NCBI GenBank assembly: GCA_015654595.1
Contig: JAATGQ010000142.1
Location: 1-64,000, forward strand
Reading direction: 5' to 3'
Source: Chitinophagales bacterium
GTDB taxonomy: Bacteria > Bacteroidota > Bacteroidia > Chitinophagales > Chitinophagaceae
DNA: 64,000 nt
Positions 1 through 8,425 of the stretch are shown one piece after another. The notes beneath the pieces are model-generated. The model saw only the letters and a program-made list of their open reading frames with translations, was not told where the DNA came from and made no database searches. The stretch's first letter is position 1; every line of letters starts with the position of its first letter. The position numbers and the translations under genes are program-made.

Positions 1-1973
1 AAATTACGGCGGATGTATGCCGGCACAGTTTCAAACTCATTATTCGGGTCGGCAGCATTCACGTTGAACGACAAGTTTCGCAACTTGTTGATCCGTTCGG
101 CCGCACGGCGCTTAAGATCATCCGCATCGTCCTGCGCTGCAGGCTCCTCTGCGGGCGTATTCGGCACCGAATTAGAGAGAGGCTGAGATTGATGGGCCAC
201 GGGCGCATCCGCCGTCGAATCCTTTTCCCTGAATACAAGCTGCATGTCGGGTGAAGCGTCATCTTCCTTCACCGGAGGCTTAGCAGGCGTGTTTAGGGTT
301 GGTTCTTTTGCCTCGTTGTGTTCCGGGTTGGATTTATAATCACTCCTTTGGTCTTCCGCATAAATATTGGAAGGCCTGGCCAGATATCCTCCTGCCGCTG
401 CAGACGAAGGAGAATTCGTTGTCCCCAAAGAAGGGTTTTGAGCTTTTTGAACAGGATTCGCTTCAGGCTCGGAATTAAGCACCCATTCAATACGGGTCGG
501 CTGCTCGTCCGTCCCGCGTTCTTTCATCCGCGGATCATCATCCGAATGAAAAGGCGAAGGCGGCGCTACCGGCTCCTCCTGCTGCATATTGGCAGCATAA
601 GGCACATCATCCGTAAGGAAAGGAGAAGCTTGTGTATGGCGGGTCCGCGGATCGTCAACAAAAACGCGGGGCTCCTGGCTGCCGAACAGCGTCGGCGCAG
701 CAGACGGCTGCGACTTGTCAACCAGCTTCGGCTGCAGCGGATCCGGAACGACAGCCGGAGGGGTATTCTGCGCCATCAGCGTCGGCGGTATGGGTGAAGC
801 CGCAGTCGTAGCAGCAGGCATTTGCGGAGCGCCAGCACCTGCAGCGGGCATCTGAGGAGCAACAGCCGTTATAGCCGGGGCAACGGCCGCCGCCGCTGTT
901 GCGCGCAGCTCTGCCTGGCGATCTTCCTCCGGTCTGTTCAGCGTCATAACGATCTTTTCCTCTCTCTTTGGCTCGGGAGTAGCCGGCGTCTTGATCGTAA
1001 AAGGATCCTTATGCTCAAAACCTGTAGCAATCAGCGTGATACTCAGATTAGCGCCAAGGCTGTTGTCATAGCCCAGACCGAGGATAACATCAGAGTGTTC
1101 TCCAGCCTGACTGAGCAGGTAGTTCTGAATGATATCCACCTCATCCATCGTAAATTCGAACTCGCCATCGCTGGAGTTGATATTGATCAGTATCCACTTG
1201 GCGCCGCGGATATCGTTATCGTTGAGCAGCGGAGAGTTAAGCGCTTCTTCGATGGCACGTTGAGCGCGGTTATCCCCCTGGGCAGAAGCACTGCCAAGGA
1301 TCGCTACCCCGCCATTGCGCATGACGGTACAAACGTCCGCAAAGTCGACATTGATCTGGCCGGTGCTGTTGATCACATCGGTGATACACTTGGCCGCAGT
1401 AGCCAGTACGTTGTCGGCCTTTTCAAATGCCTCTTTCATTTTGAGGTTGCCAAACTGGTGACGAAGCTTGTCATTACTAATGACCAGCAGCGTATCCACG
1501 TATTGTTTCATGATCCTGATCCCCTCTTCCGCCTGTTGCTGCCTTTTCTTCCCTTCATAGGAGAAAGGCGTAGTAATGATACCAACAGTCAGAATACCCA
1601 GGTCCTTACAGATCTTGGCAATAATGGGCGCACCACCGGTTCCGGTACCGCCGCCCATACCAGCCGTGATAAAGGCCATCTTGGTATTGACTTCGAGGAT
1701 CTGCTTGATCTCCTCCAGACTCTCTTCAGTCGCCTGTCTACCGATGTCCGGGTTGGCGCCGGCGCCAAGTCCCTGTGTCAGATGAGGCCCAAGCTGTATC
1801 TTATTGGGTACACTGCTTGTGGCTATCGCCTGCGCATCGGTATTACAAATGATGAAATTCGTTCCTTCTATGTTCTGTGCGAACATATGGTTTACTGCGT
1901 TGCTGCCACCACCGCCCACACCAATCACCTTGATGATGGACGACTTCTCTTTCGGTAGATCGAACTGGATCAT
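1..1973 (-). CDS. ftsZ: Cell division protein FtsZ (3' end cut by window edge)
   Basis: FtsZ is the tubulin-like GTPase that forms the Z ring at midcell. The start is the CAT at 1971-1973, giving a protein beginning MIQFDLPKEKSSIIKVIGVG. The glycine-rich nucleotide loop GGGSNAV is near residue 21 and the tubulin signature GGGTGTG is at about residues 107-113. The GTPase core ends near residue 330. A very long linker rich in Pro, Ala, Gln, Asp and Glu (about 300 residues) follows, and then a typical Bacteroidota C-terminal peptide, VPAYIRRN, which runs off the left edge. At least 657 residues are present, against about 380-400 for E. coli or B. subtilis FtsZ; the excess is all linker. It is the last gene of the dcw operon, 45 bp after ftsA. 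The C-terminal peptide normally binds FtsA. Confidence 0.97.
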   Translation of the reverse strand, partial: MIQFDLPKEKSSIIKVIGVGGGGSNAVNHMFAQNIEGTNFIICNTDAQAIATSSVPNKIQLGPHLTQGLGAGANPDIGRQATEESLEEIKQILEVNTKMAFITAGMGGGTGTGGAPIIAKICKDLGILTVGIITTPFSYEGKKRQQQAEEGIRIMKQYVDTLLVISNDKLRHQFGNLKMKEAFEKADNVLATAAKCITDVINSTGQINVDFADVCTVMRNGGVAILGSASAQGDNRAQRAIEEALNSPLLNDNDIRGAKWILININSSDGEFEFTMDEVDIIQNYLLSQAGEHSDVILGLGYDNSLGANLSITLIATGFEHKDPFTIKTPATPEPKREEKIVMTLNRPEEDRQAELRATAAAAVAPAITAVAPQMPAAGAGAPQMPAATTAASPIPPTLMAQNTPPAVVPDPLQPKLVDKSQPSAAPTLFGSQEPRVFVDDPRTRHTQASPFLTDDVPYAANMQQEEPVAPPSPFHSDDDPRMKERGTDEQPTRIEWVLNSEPEANPVQKAQNPSLGTTNSPSSAAAGGYLARPSNIYAEDQRSDYKSNPEHNEAKEPTLNTPAKPPVKEDDASPDMQLVFREKDSTADAPVAHQSQPLSNSVPNTPAEEPAAQDDADDLKRRAAERINKLRNLSFNVNAADPNNEFETVPAYIRRN

Positions 1974-2018
1974 AACTAATAATTTAAAACAAAAAATAGG
2001 CTCTCTCTAAACTCTATA

Positions 2019-3395
2019 TCAAAGGGTATGATCTTCTTCTTCTTTAAAAAGGTCGATAATCCCATCCTTGAATTTGCCCCAGAAATCTTTCATGCCTTTT
2101 CTGTTGCGAACTCTTTCCTGTTGTAATTGCTCCGGACTAAAGGCCGGTTCTTCGGTAGGCATTTCTGCCTTCCTTAAATTCTCAGGCACCTCTACCTTAC
2201 GGAACTGGCTTTCGAAATCTTTCCGATTGTGCTCGTAATCGCTGTATCCTTTCAGGATGAGACCAATACAAGTCGCATAAGTTGGACGCGCCAGCTCTTC
2301 GATATGCCCCGATGCCAGATGCTCTGTCGGGTAACCGATCCGGGCGTTGAGACCCGTGATATACTCCGTCAGCTGGATCAGGTGTCTGAGCTGGGATCCC
2401 CCGCCGGTAATCACAATACCGCCATTGAGCATCCGGTTATCCAGCCCTACCTGCTTGAGGTGATAGCTGACAAAGTCCATGATCTCGCTCATACGGGCCT
2501 GGATGATGTTGGCCAGATTCTTTACGCTGATCTCCTTCGCCGGCATGCCGCGCAGACCAGGGATAGTGATAAAGGCATTGGCCTTTGCCTCGTTGGAGAG
2601 AGCAGAGCCGAACTGGACCTTCATCTGCTCGGCCTGTGTCTTGAGGACACCCAGACCGGTTTTGATATCATTCGTGATATTCTCGCCGCCAAACGGGATG
2701 ACTGCGGTGTGCTTCAGGATACCTTCATAGAACACGGCCAGGTCGGTTGTACCCCCGCCGATGTCAACGATGGCAACGCCAGCTTCCAGATCTTCCTGTC
2801 CCATTACGGCAGCAGCAGATGCCAACGGCTGAAGGACGAGGTCCTTTACGTGCAGGTTGCTCTTTTCCACAGCTCTGTTGATATTCCGGATCGCGTTCTT
2901 GTCGCCGGTAATGATGTGGAAGTTAGCGCCGACTTTTACGCCGCCATATCCAATCGGATTAGGGATGTTCTGAAAATTGTCGACCGTAAACTCCTGCGGA
3001 ATCACATCGATGATCTGATCGCCAGCGGGAATATAGGTCTTATACTGATCGGCAACCAGCTGCTCGATCTCACGGCGCGTGATCTCTTCGTCGGTATTTT
3101 GCCGGACGATGTCACCACGGGTCTGGAGGCTCTTGATATGATGACCGGCGATGCCGACATATACTTCCCCGATCTCCAGGTTTGGATTGGAAGCATAGCA
3201 GTTATCCAGAGCCATCTGAATAGCTTTGATCGTCTCATCAATATTCAACACCTGACCATGCTTTACTCCATTGGAGTTGGCGCGGCCAAACCCAATGATC
3301 TCAAGCTTGCCATAGTCGTTCTTACGACCTGCGATGGCTGCGATCTTTGTCGTCCCAATATCCAAACCGACTATTATGGGTTGTTCGTGATTCAT
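2019..3395 (-). CDS. ftsA: Cell division protein FtsA
   Basis: FtsA is the actin-fold ATPase that tethers FtsZ filaments to the inner membrane. The 458-residue product has the phosphate-1 loop GLDIGTTKIAA near the N terminus, a phosphate-2 motif VDIGGGTTDLAVF near residue 210, and an adenosine-binding segment GGIVITGGGSQL near residue 325. The C-terminal part is charged, with MKDFWGKFKDGIIDLF near the end resembling the amphipathic membrane-targeting helix of the family. It lies between ftsQ (29 bp upstream) and ftsZ (45 bp downstream), the usual dcw order. The long plus-strand reading frame over the same bases is an antisense shadow. Confidence 0.97.
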   Translation of the reverse strand: MNHEQPIIVGLDIGTTKIAAIAGRKNDYGKLEIIGFGRANSNGVKHGQVLNIDETIKAIQMALDNCYASNPNLEIGEVYVGIAGHHIKSLQTRGDIVRQNTDEEITRREIEQLVADQYKTYIPAGDQIIDVIPQEFTVDNFQNIPNPIGYGGVKVGANFHIITGDKNAIRNINRAVEKSNLHVKDLVLQPLASAAAVMGQEDLEAGVAIVDIGGGTTDLAVFYEGILKHTAVIPFGGENITNDIKTGLGVLKTQAEQMKVQFGSALSNEAKANAFITIPGLRGMPAKEISVKNLANIIQARMSEIMDFVSYHLKQVGLDNRMLNGGIVITGGGSQLRHLIQLTEYITGLNARIGYPTEHLASGHIEELARPTYATCIGLILKGYSDYEHNRKDFESQFRKVEVPENLRKAEMPTEEPAFSPEQLQQERVRNRKGMKDFWGKFKDGIIDLFKEEEDHTL

Positions 3396-3424
3396 AGCTT
3401 AGTTTATTTTGATAGTTGTTTTTT

Positions 3425-4576
3425 TTAATTTCTTGCCGGCATTACAGCTCTTGGCTGCCTGCCGTTGTTAACTGAATTATGTGTTGCCGGTGTTGTATGG
3501 CTCACCGGAGGCCTTCCATGCGCGGCAGGCCGCACTGGGGGTTTTTCATGGGATACAGGACGGCCAGATGCGCTGGCTGCAGGCACAGCGGCACGGGCGG
3601 ATACGGAACTGTCATGTGAACCGGGAACAAGGTCGTAGTTGGAGAGATCGTGTTCAGTCATCGTACTGCGTTCCAATGGACGTATGTTCGACTGACGAAC
3701 AGTATCCGGTTGCAATTGCTGTGCCGAGTGTATCAATTCTCTGATATTATTCATTCCCTGAATCGAATCATAACGGCTTTGCTCACTTCCTTTTTTTATT
3801 CCTATGACCTGCCCGGAATAGGATACGTCGATGCGATCATATTTGTCGAATCCGGTTCGGCTTAGTACCTGCGAATAGAACAGGAACAGCCGGTGAAACT
3901 TCTGCGCAATATCACTTTCGTCTCCAAAGGTGACGCGGTGATGCCCGACTTCAGGCTCCAGTTCAAATTGCCGGTCGGGCGTGATAACCACTTGTGCGAC
4001 CTGCGCTGTCCAGAAAGAATCATTCCGGATAAAATCGCCAAGATGCAGGATGCCCATCGTCAGTGCGCTGTCTTTTCCGGTAAGCCTTGCCTTCGCCGAA
4101 GGGTAGCCGGTAAACACAGGCAGCCTTGCCGGCAGCTTTTCCTGTAAAGGAAGCTGTACTCCGCTGCTGTCCAGATAGAAGCTGTTCCCCTCGACGGTAA
4201 AGACCCGAACGGCAGGCTCTCTTTCGACTATATTCGCCCATAGTACCCCATTGTTATCAAAGAACAATTGCGCATCCTTGATCCACCAGTTCTTCTCCAG
4301 GTTTGTTTCCAGACGCCTCAGGTCAAAAGACTGGATCGGCTTGTTGGCCCCTTTTCCCGCCCCCGCCTTGATCAGCAGATCGGCAATGGCTTTTTTATCG
4401 ATAAACAGCGGCACATTGGCACCCGGCCCCGAGATCTCGATATCATAACCTTTGCAGGTATTGCTGTTCCGATAGCGCATGGCCGCCACCAATAACACCA
4501 GGACGCCGGAGCCCGCAATGCCCCAGCCCAAGACCGTCAAAACCCTCCTGATAGTTACTCTTCTGGCCATTTTCAT
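3425..4576 (-). CDS. ftsQ: Cell division protein FtsQ/DivIB-type
   Basis: This is a bitopic divisome protein of 383 residues. A basic N terminus (MKMARRVTIRR) is followed by one transmembrane helix at about residues 12-31 and a periplasmic part that begins with a POTRA-like segment. It corresponds to the FtsQ family, which recruits FtsL and FtsB to the septum. Sequence similarity in FtsQ is always weak, so much of the call comes from position between murC and ftsA. The last 70 or so residues are rich in Pro, Ala, His and Arg (for example PVRPAAHGRPPVSH) and look disordered, a tail that E. coli FtsQ lacks. A 13-bp hairpin lies in the 76-bp gap before it. Confidence 0.85.
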   Translation of the reverse strand: MKMARRVTIRRVLTVLGWGIAGSGVLVLLVAAMRYRNSNTCKGYDIEISGPGANVPLFIDKKAIADLLIKAGAGKGANKPIQSFDLRRLETNLEKNWWIKDAQLFFDNNGVLWANIVEREPAVRVFTVEGNSFYLDSSGVQLPLQEKLPARLPVFTGYPSAKARLTGKDSALTMGILHLGDFIRNDSFWTAQVAQVVITPDRQFELEPEVGHHRVTFGDESDIAQKFHRLFLFYSQVLSRTGFDKYDRIDVSYSGQVIGIKKGSEQSRYDSIQGMNNIRELIHSAQQLQPDTVRQSNIRPLERSTMTEHDLSNYDLVPGSHDSSVSARAAVPAASASGRPVSHEKPPVRPAAHGRPPVSHTTPATHNSVNNGRQPRAVMPARN

Positions 4577-4586
4577 TTTTTATGAG

Positions 4587-4620
4587 ACCCGTCCAACGGC
4601 CATAGGTCCGTTAGACGGGT
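4587..4620 (-). other. Hairpin between murC and ftsQ
   Basis: ACCCGTCCAACGG (4587-4599) pairs with CCGTTAGACGGGT (4608-4620), leaving one mismatch and an 8-nt loop. It lies in the 76-bp gap between murC and ftsQ, one of the few larger gaps in the dcw operon. No T-run follows on the minus strand, so it is not a classical intrinsic terminator. An RNA processing or stability element is possible. Confidence 0.5.
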
Positions 4621-4652
4621 ACAAAAGTGTCCGGGCGGAACCCGTCACAATC

Positions 4653-6023
4653 TTATCTGACATGGTTCAACAACTGCCGGATGGGTTCGATCAACGTATC
4701 GATATCCCCAGCTCCTGCAGTGATAACCAACTTCATTTCTGCTGCTCTTTCGTTTATCGTCTCCAGCACTTCTTTTTTATCATACAGCTTTACCTTCCCC
4801 GGCGTCATCCCGTCAGCAATCAGCTGGCTGGTCACTCCTTCGATCGGCAGTTCCCGGGCCGGATAGATCGGCAACAGGAATACTTCATCGGCCAGATCCA
4901 GACTTTCGGCAAATCCATCGACAAAGTCCCTCGTTCTGGTAAAGAGGTGCGGCTGAAAGATGACTGTGCACTTTTTATCAGGGTACAGTTCTTTTGCTCC
5001 GCTGATCAGCGCCCGCAACTCTTCCGGATGGTGCGCATAGTCATCGATATAGACTATCCGCGGCTCTTTGACAATATATTCGAATCTTCTTTTTACTCCT
5101 TTGAAGGCGGCTACCGCGGCCACAATCTTATCCCCCGGGATACCCAGCTGATGTGCTACGCCGATAGCGGCGGTGGCATTCTCCACGTTGTGCCGTCCGC
5201 CCATGGACAATACGACCCTGTCCAATTCCCAGTCGGCTGTTTTGACACTGAACATATAGTCGCCCTGGTCGATCGTAATGTCCGCAGCATATACATCCGG
5301 ATGACCGGCTGAACTGGCACTATAGGTCAGATGACGGTCGCCCTTCAATTCGCTTTGGCGCTCGAGACCATTCTTATTCAACAGCAATCCTCCGGGTTTT
5401 AGACGTCCGGAGAAGTCGACAAAAGCCTGTTTCACCGCGTTTTCGGTACCATAAATATCAAGGTGATCCGCATCCATGGCGGTGATAACTGCTATATCCG
5501 GACTGAGCCTCAAAAAGCTTCGGTCATATTCGTCGGCTTCCACGACACAGACATTACGTTCGCTGCTCCAGTAATTGCTGTTATAATTTACCGCAATGCC
5601 CCCCAGGAAAGCGTTACATCCATAGCCGCTATGACGCAGTATATGGGCGATCATCGTGGTGATCGTAGTCTTGCCGTGTGTCCCGGCAACACATATATTA
5701 AAGGAGTGGTTGGTGATCAAACCAAGCACTTCGCTCCGCTTCATCAACACCTGCCCTTTCTGCTTATACCAGACCAGCTCTTTATGGGCTGCGGGAACAG
5801 CGGGCGTATAGACGACCAGCTCGGGAGAAGCAGGTATCTGCTCCAGGTCTTCTTCATAGTGTATCGCGATGCCTTCTTCTTCCAGCTGATGGGTCAGCGG
5901 CGTCGCGGTACGATCGTATCCGCTGACGGCTTTGCCGTGGAATTTGAAGTACCGGGCCAGAGCGCTCATTCCGATGCCGCCGATACCTATAAAATAGACG
6001 CTATTTATATCTTTAAATTCCAT
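4653..6023 (-). CDS. murC: UDP-N-acetylmuramate--L-alanine ligase MurC
   Basis: MurC adds L-alanine to UDP-MurNAc with ATP, the first step in building the peptide stem in the cytoplasm. The 456-residue product has the N-terminal Rossmann-like UDP-binding motif YFIGIGGIGMSALA, the ATP-binding loop GTHGKTT near residue 115, the Mur-ligase segment EADEYDRSFL, and DDYAHHPEELRA in the C-terminal domain. These residues and the length fit MurC, not MurD or MurE. Its start codon overlaps the murG stop by one base (TAATG on the minus strand), which suggests translational coupling. Confidence 0.97.
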   Translation of the reverse strand: MEFKDINSVYFIGIGGIGMSALARYFKFHGKAVSGYDRTATPLTHQLEEEGIAIHYEEDLEQIPASPELVVYTPAVPAAHKELVWYKQKGQVLMKRSEVLGLITNHSFNICVAGTHGKTTITTMIAHILRHSGYGCNAFLGGIAVNYNSNYWSSERNVCVVEADEYDRSFLRLSPDIAVITAMDADHLDIYGTENAVKQAFVDFSGRLKPGGLLLNKNGLERQSELKGDRHLTYSASSAGHPDVYAADITIDQGDYMFSVKTADWELDRVVLSMGGRHNVENATAAIGVAHQLGIPGDKIVAAVAAFKGVKRRFEYIVKEPRIVYIDDYAHHPEELRALISGAKELYPDKKCTVIFQPHLFTRTRDFVDGFAESLDLADEVFLLPIYPARELPIEGVTSQLIADGMTPGKVKLYDKKEVLETINERAAEMKLVITAGAGDIDTLIEPIRQLLNHVR

Positions 6024-7120
6024 TACTTCTTTTCAATCGTCTTTAAAATTGCTGTTGCAATCCTTCCCGCTGCGTCGGTGACAGCCAGCCGGCCTATATT
6101 GGTTTTCAGTTCCTGCTGTGTCGCCTTGTCTTTCGACAGCGCGATGACAGCCGGCAGTAATTTTTCTTTTGCTTCGCTGTCTTTCACCATCCACCCCGCC
6201 TTTTTGTCGACCAGGTGGTGGGCATTGGCTGTCTGATGATCTTCTGCCGCAAAAGGAAAGGGTACGAACACAACAGGTTTTTTTGATACGCACAACTCGG
6301 CGATCGACATGGCGCCCGCCCTTGAGATCACTACATCACCCGCGGCGAAAGCATATTCCATTTTGGGGATGAAGTCGCTTGTCCAGACATTGGATCTTCC
6401 CTTGCTGATAGCCGCGGCTTGGCCGGCAAAAGGTTTTCCTGTCTGCCAGATGAGTTGAATCCCGGCCTTTTCAAACTCATCGATGCCTGCGGCAACGGCT
6501 TCGTTGATCCCTTTTGCCCCAAGACTTCCCCCCGTCGACAGGACGGTGGGCTTTGCCGGGTCGAGACCAAAGAAACGAATGGCCTCATCCCGGGAGACGG
6601 AGCTTTCGACAATATTGCCGCGGACCGGATTTCCAGTCAGCTCGATCCGGTCGGCAGGAAAGAATTTTTCCATCCCATCGCTGGCGACGAAGATGCGGGA
6701 CGCCTTCTTTCCAAGCAGGATATTGCTTTTACCCGCGAAGCTGTTGCTTTCGTGGATAAAGGTTGGTATTCCTTTAGCCTGCGCTGCGCGCAGAACGGGG
6801 AAGCTTGAATATCCCCCGACACCGATAACAGCATCGGGTTGGAAAGAGCGCAGGATACGATTGACCTGAAGAAAACTTCGGATCAACTTGAAAGGCAGAC
6901 CTATGTTTTTGATCAGGTTGCTTCTGTTGAACCCGGCGATATCAAGCCCTTCGATCCGATAGCCAGCCTGGGGTACTTTTTCCATTTCCATTTTGCCTTT
7001 TGCGCCGACAAACAGCAGCTCGCAATCGGGTTGCTGTCGCTGGAGCGCAGCGGCTATAGCGATGGCGGGGAAGATATGACCACCCGTCCCTCCCCCTGCG
7101 ATGATAAATCGTTTACTCAT
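6023..7120 (-). CDS. murG: UDP-GlcNAc transferase MurG (lipid II synthesis)
   Basis: MurG transfers GlcNAc from UDP-GlcNAc to lipid I at the inner face of the membrane, giving lipid II. The start chosen is the ATG at 7118-7120 (MSKRFIIAGGGTGGHIFPA), because the family's first glycine-rich loop GGGTGGH must lie close to the N terminus; the longer open frame upstream is ftsW sequence read in another frame. The 365-residue length is normal. The second glycine-rich loop is seen in TGGSLGAKGIN, and the donor-site region in ISRAGAMSIAEL and PFPFAAEDHQTANA. The start overlaps the end of ftsW by 8 bp, and the stop overlaps the start of murC. Confidence 0.96.
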   Translation of the reverse strand: MSKRFIIAGGGTGGHIFPAIAIAAALQRQQPDCELLFVGAKGKMEMEKVPQAGYRIEGLDIAGFNRSNLIKNIGLPFKLIRSFLQVNRILRSFQPDAVIGVGGYSSFPVLRAAQAKGIPTFIHESNSFAGKSNILLGKKASRIFVASDGMEKFFPADRIELTGNPVRGNIVESSVSRDEAIRFFGLDPAKPTVLSTGGSLGAKGINEAVAAGIDEFEKAGIQLIWQTGKPFAGQAAAISKGRSNVWTSDFIPKMEYAFAAGDVVISRAGAMSIAELCVSKKPVVFVPFPFAAEDHQTANAHHLVDKKAGWMVKDSEAKEKLLPAVIALSKDKATQQELKTNIGRLAVTDAAGRIATAILKTIEKK

Positions 7121-8363
7121 AGGATACCTCCTTTTCCTTTCCTTCGGCCAACTCGGCGTTGCGGGCAACACTGAGAATGATACCGATAGCCAGACAGGTG
7201 AACAGGAAAGAACTCCCACCCATACTGACCAGGGGTAAGGTCACCCCGGTAACAGGAAACAAATTGACATTGACCGCCATATTCGATAGCGCCTGGATAA
7301 CCAACGTAAAGCTGAGCCCCAGAGCCAGGAAGGCCCCAAAGGCAAAGGGGCAGCGGCGGAATATCCGGATGCTTCGTAATAAAAAGACCAGGTAGATCAA
7401 TACTATAAAAACACCTCCGGCTATTCCGTATTCTTCTATAATGATCGCAAAAATGAAATCGGAATAGGGGTGAGGCAGGAAATTCCGTTGCTGGCTGTTA
7501 CCAGGCCCAAGACCAAGGATCCCTCCCTTAGCGATGGCAATCTTTGCCTGGTTGGTCTGGTAATTATTATCGCCGTTGTCCTCTTTTTCTCCATATACAA
7601 ATGTTTCGACACGGCTGATCCAGGTGCTGACACGGACAGAAAGACGGGAATGGCCTTCTGTCTTTGGTTTCTCGGTGACTCCGCCATTCGACTTATGCCG
7701 GATTACGGCAGCAGAGATCAGCAGACAGACCGGAATAGCAGCAACCGCGATGGTTAACAGCAGATGCTTGCCGCTGACGCGTCCTATAAACAGCAGCATC
7801 AGACTGGTTGCGCCGGTCAGCAGCGCTGTGGACAGATTAGCCGGAGCGATCAACAGACAAACAATCGCCACTGGCGTGATCACCGGGATAAAGCCGGCAC
7901 GGAAGTCTTTGATCACATCCTGCTTCTTGCTCAACAGACGGCTCAGGTACATAAAGAGCGCCAGCTTTGCAAGGTCGGATGTCTGAAAGGTCATGTTGAT
8001 GATCGGCAGGCGGATCCAACGGCTGCCCTCATTCAGTTTGACGCCAAAGAAAAGGGTATAGAACAACAGCGGAATGGATATCAGAAAGAGTATCCGTGCC
8101 ACTTTTGAGTATATGGTATAATTGACCTGGTGCGCGAAATAGATGACCATGACGCCTACCAGGATGAAAGCAAACTGCTTGAACAGATACACTTCGGTAT
8201 TGCCCTTATACATTTTATAGGCCAAAAGGCCCGTCGAACTGTATACGACGAGCAGGGACACAACAGCCAGCAGGACCACGGCGGTCCAGATGACTTTGTC
8301 GCCCTTGGTCCTTGACCGGAGGCTGCCAAATGGAGTGCGTTCTATCGTTGTCGATGTACTCAT
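7113..8363 (-). CDS. ftsW: Septal peptidoglycan polymerase FtsW (SEDS family)
   Basis: This is a polytopic SEDS glycosyltransferase of 416 residues that polymerises lipid II with its partner transpeptidase, here the ftsI product. About ten hydrophobic segments are visible from VIWTAVVLLAVVSLLVVYSS onwards. Family motifs seen are NEGSRWIRLP, the QTNQAKIAIAKGGILGLGPG loop, and FLPHPYSDFIFAIIIEEYG, typical of FtsW/RodA. Position inside the dcw operon and next to murG favours FtsW over RodA. The extracytoplasmic loop between the middle helices is long, with a charged stretch around TEKPKTEGHSRLSVRVSTW. Confidence 0.95.
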   Translation of the reverse strand: MSTSTTIERTPFGSLRSRTKGDKVIWTAVVLLAVVSLLVVYSSTGLLAYKMYKGNTEVYLFKQFAFILVGVMVIYFAHQVNYTIYSKVARILFLISIPLLFYTLFFGVKLNEGSRWIRLPIINMTFQTSDLAKLALFMYLSRLLSKKQDVIKDFRAGFIPVITPVAIVCLLIAPANLSTALLTGATSLMLLFIGRVSGKHLLLTIAVAAIPVCLLISAAVIRHKSNGGVTEKPKTEGHSRLSVRVSTWISRVETFVYGEKEDNGDNNYQTNQAKIAIAKGGILGLGPGNSQQRNFLPHPYSDFIFAIIIEEYGIAGGVFIVLIYLVFLLRSIRIFRRCPFAFGAFLALGLSFTLVIQALSNMAVNVNLFPVTGVTLPLVSMGGSSFLFTCLAIGIILSVARNAELAEGKEKEVSYE

Positions 8364-8390
8364 TATTTATTTGATCCATTCCGATGGTCT

Positions 8391-8415
8391 GGCGGGTCAG
8401 CCCGCCGGCCGGCCG
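8391..8415. repeat. GC-rich hairpin and palindrome between murD and ftsW
   Basis: GGCGGG-TCAG-CCCGCC (8391-8406) is a perfect 6-bp stem with a tetraloop, and is followed directly by the palindrome GGCCGGCCGG (8406-8415). Both sit in the 62-bp gap between murD and ftsW. No T-run follows in the direction of transcription. It may be a dispersed GC-rich intergenic element. Confidence 0.4.
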
Positions 8416-8425
8416 GAAGGATGGT

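Noticed and set aside
822-3428. Long plus-strand reading frames over ftsZ and ftsA (378 and 399 codons)
   Set aside because: They are antisense to genes with complete family motifs, resemble no protein that I know, and have no promoter or ribosome-binding site.
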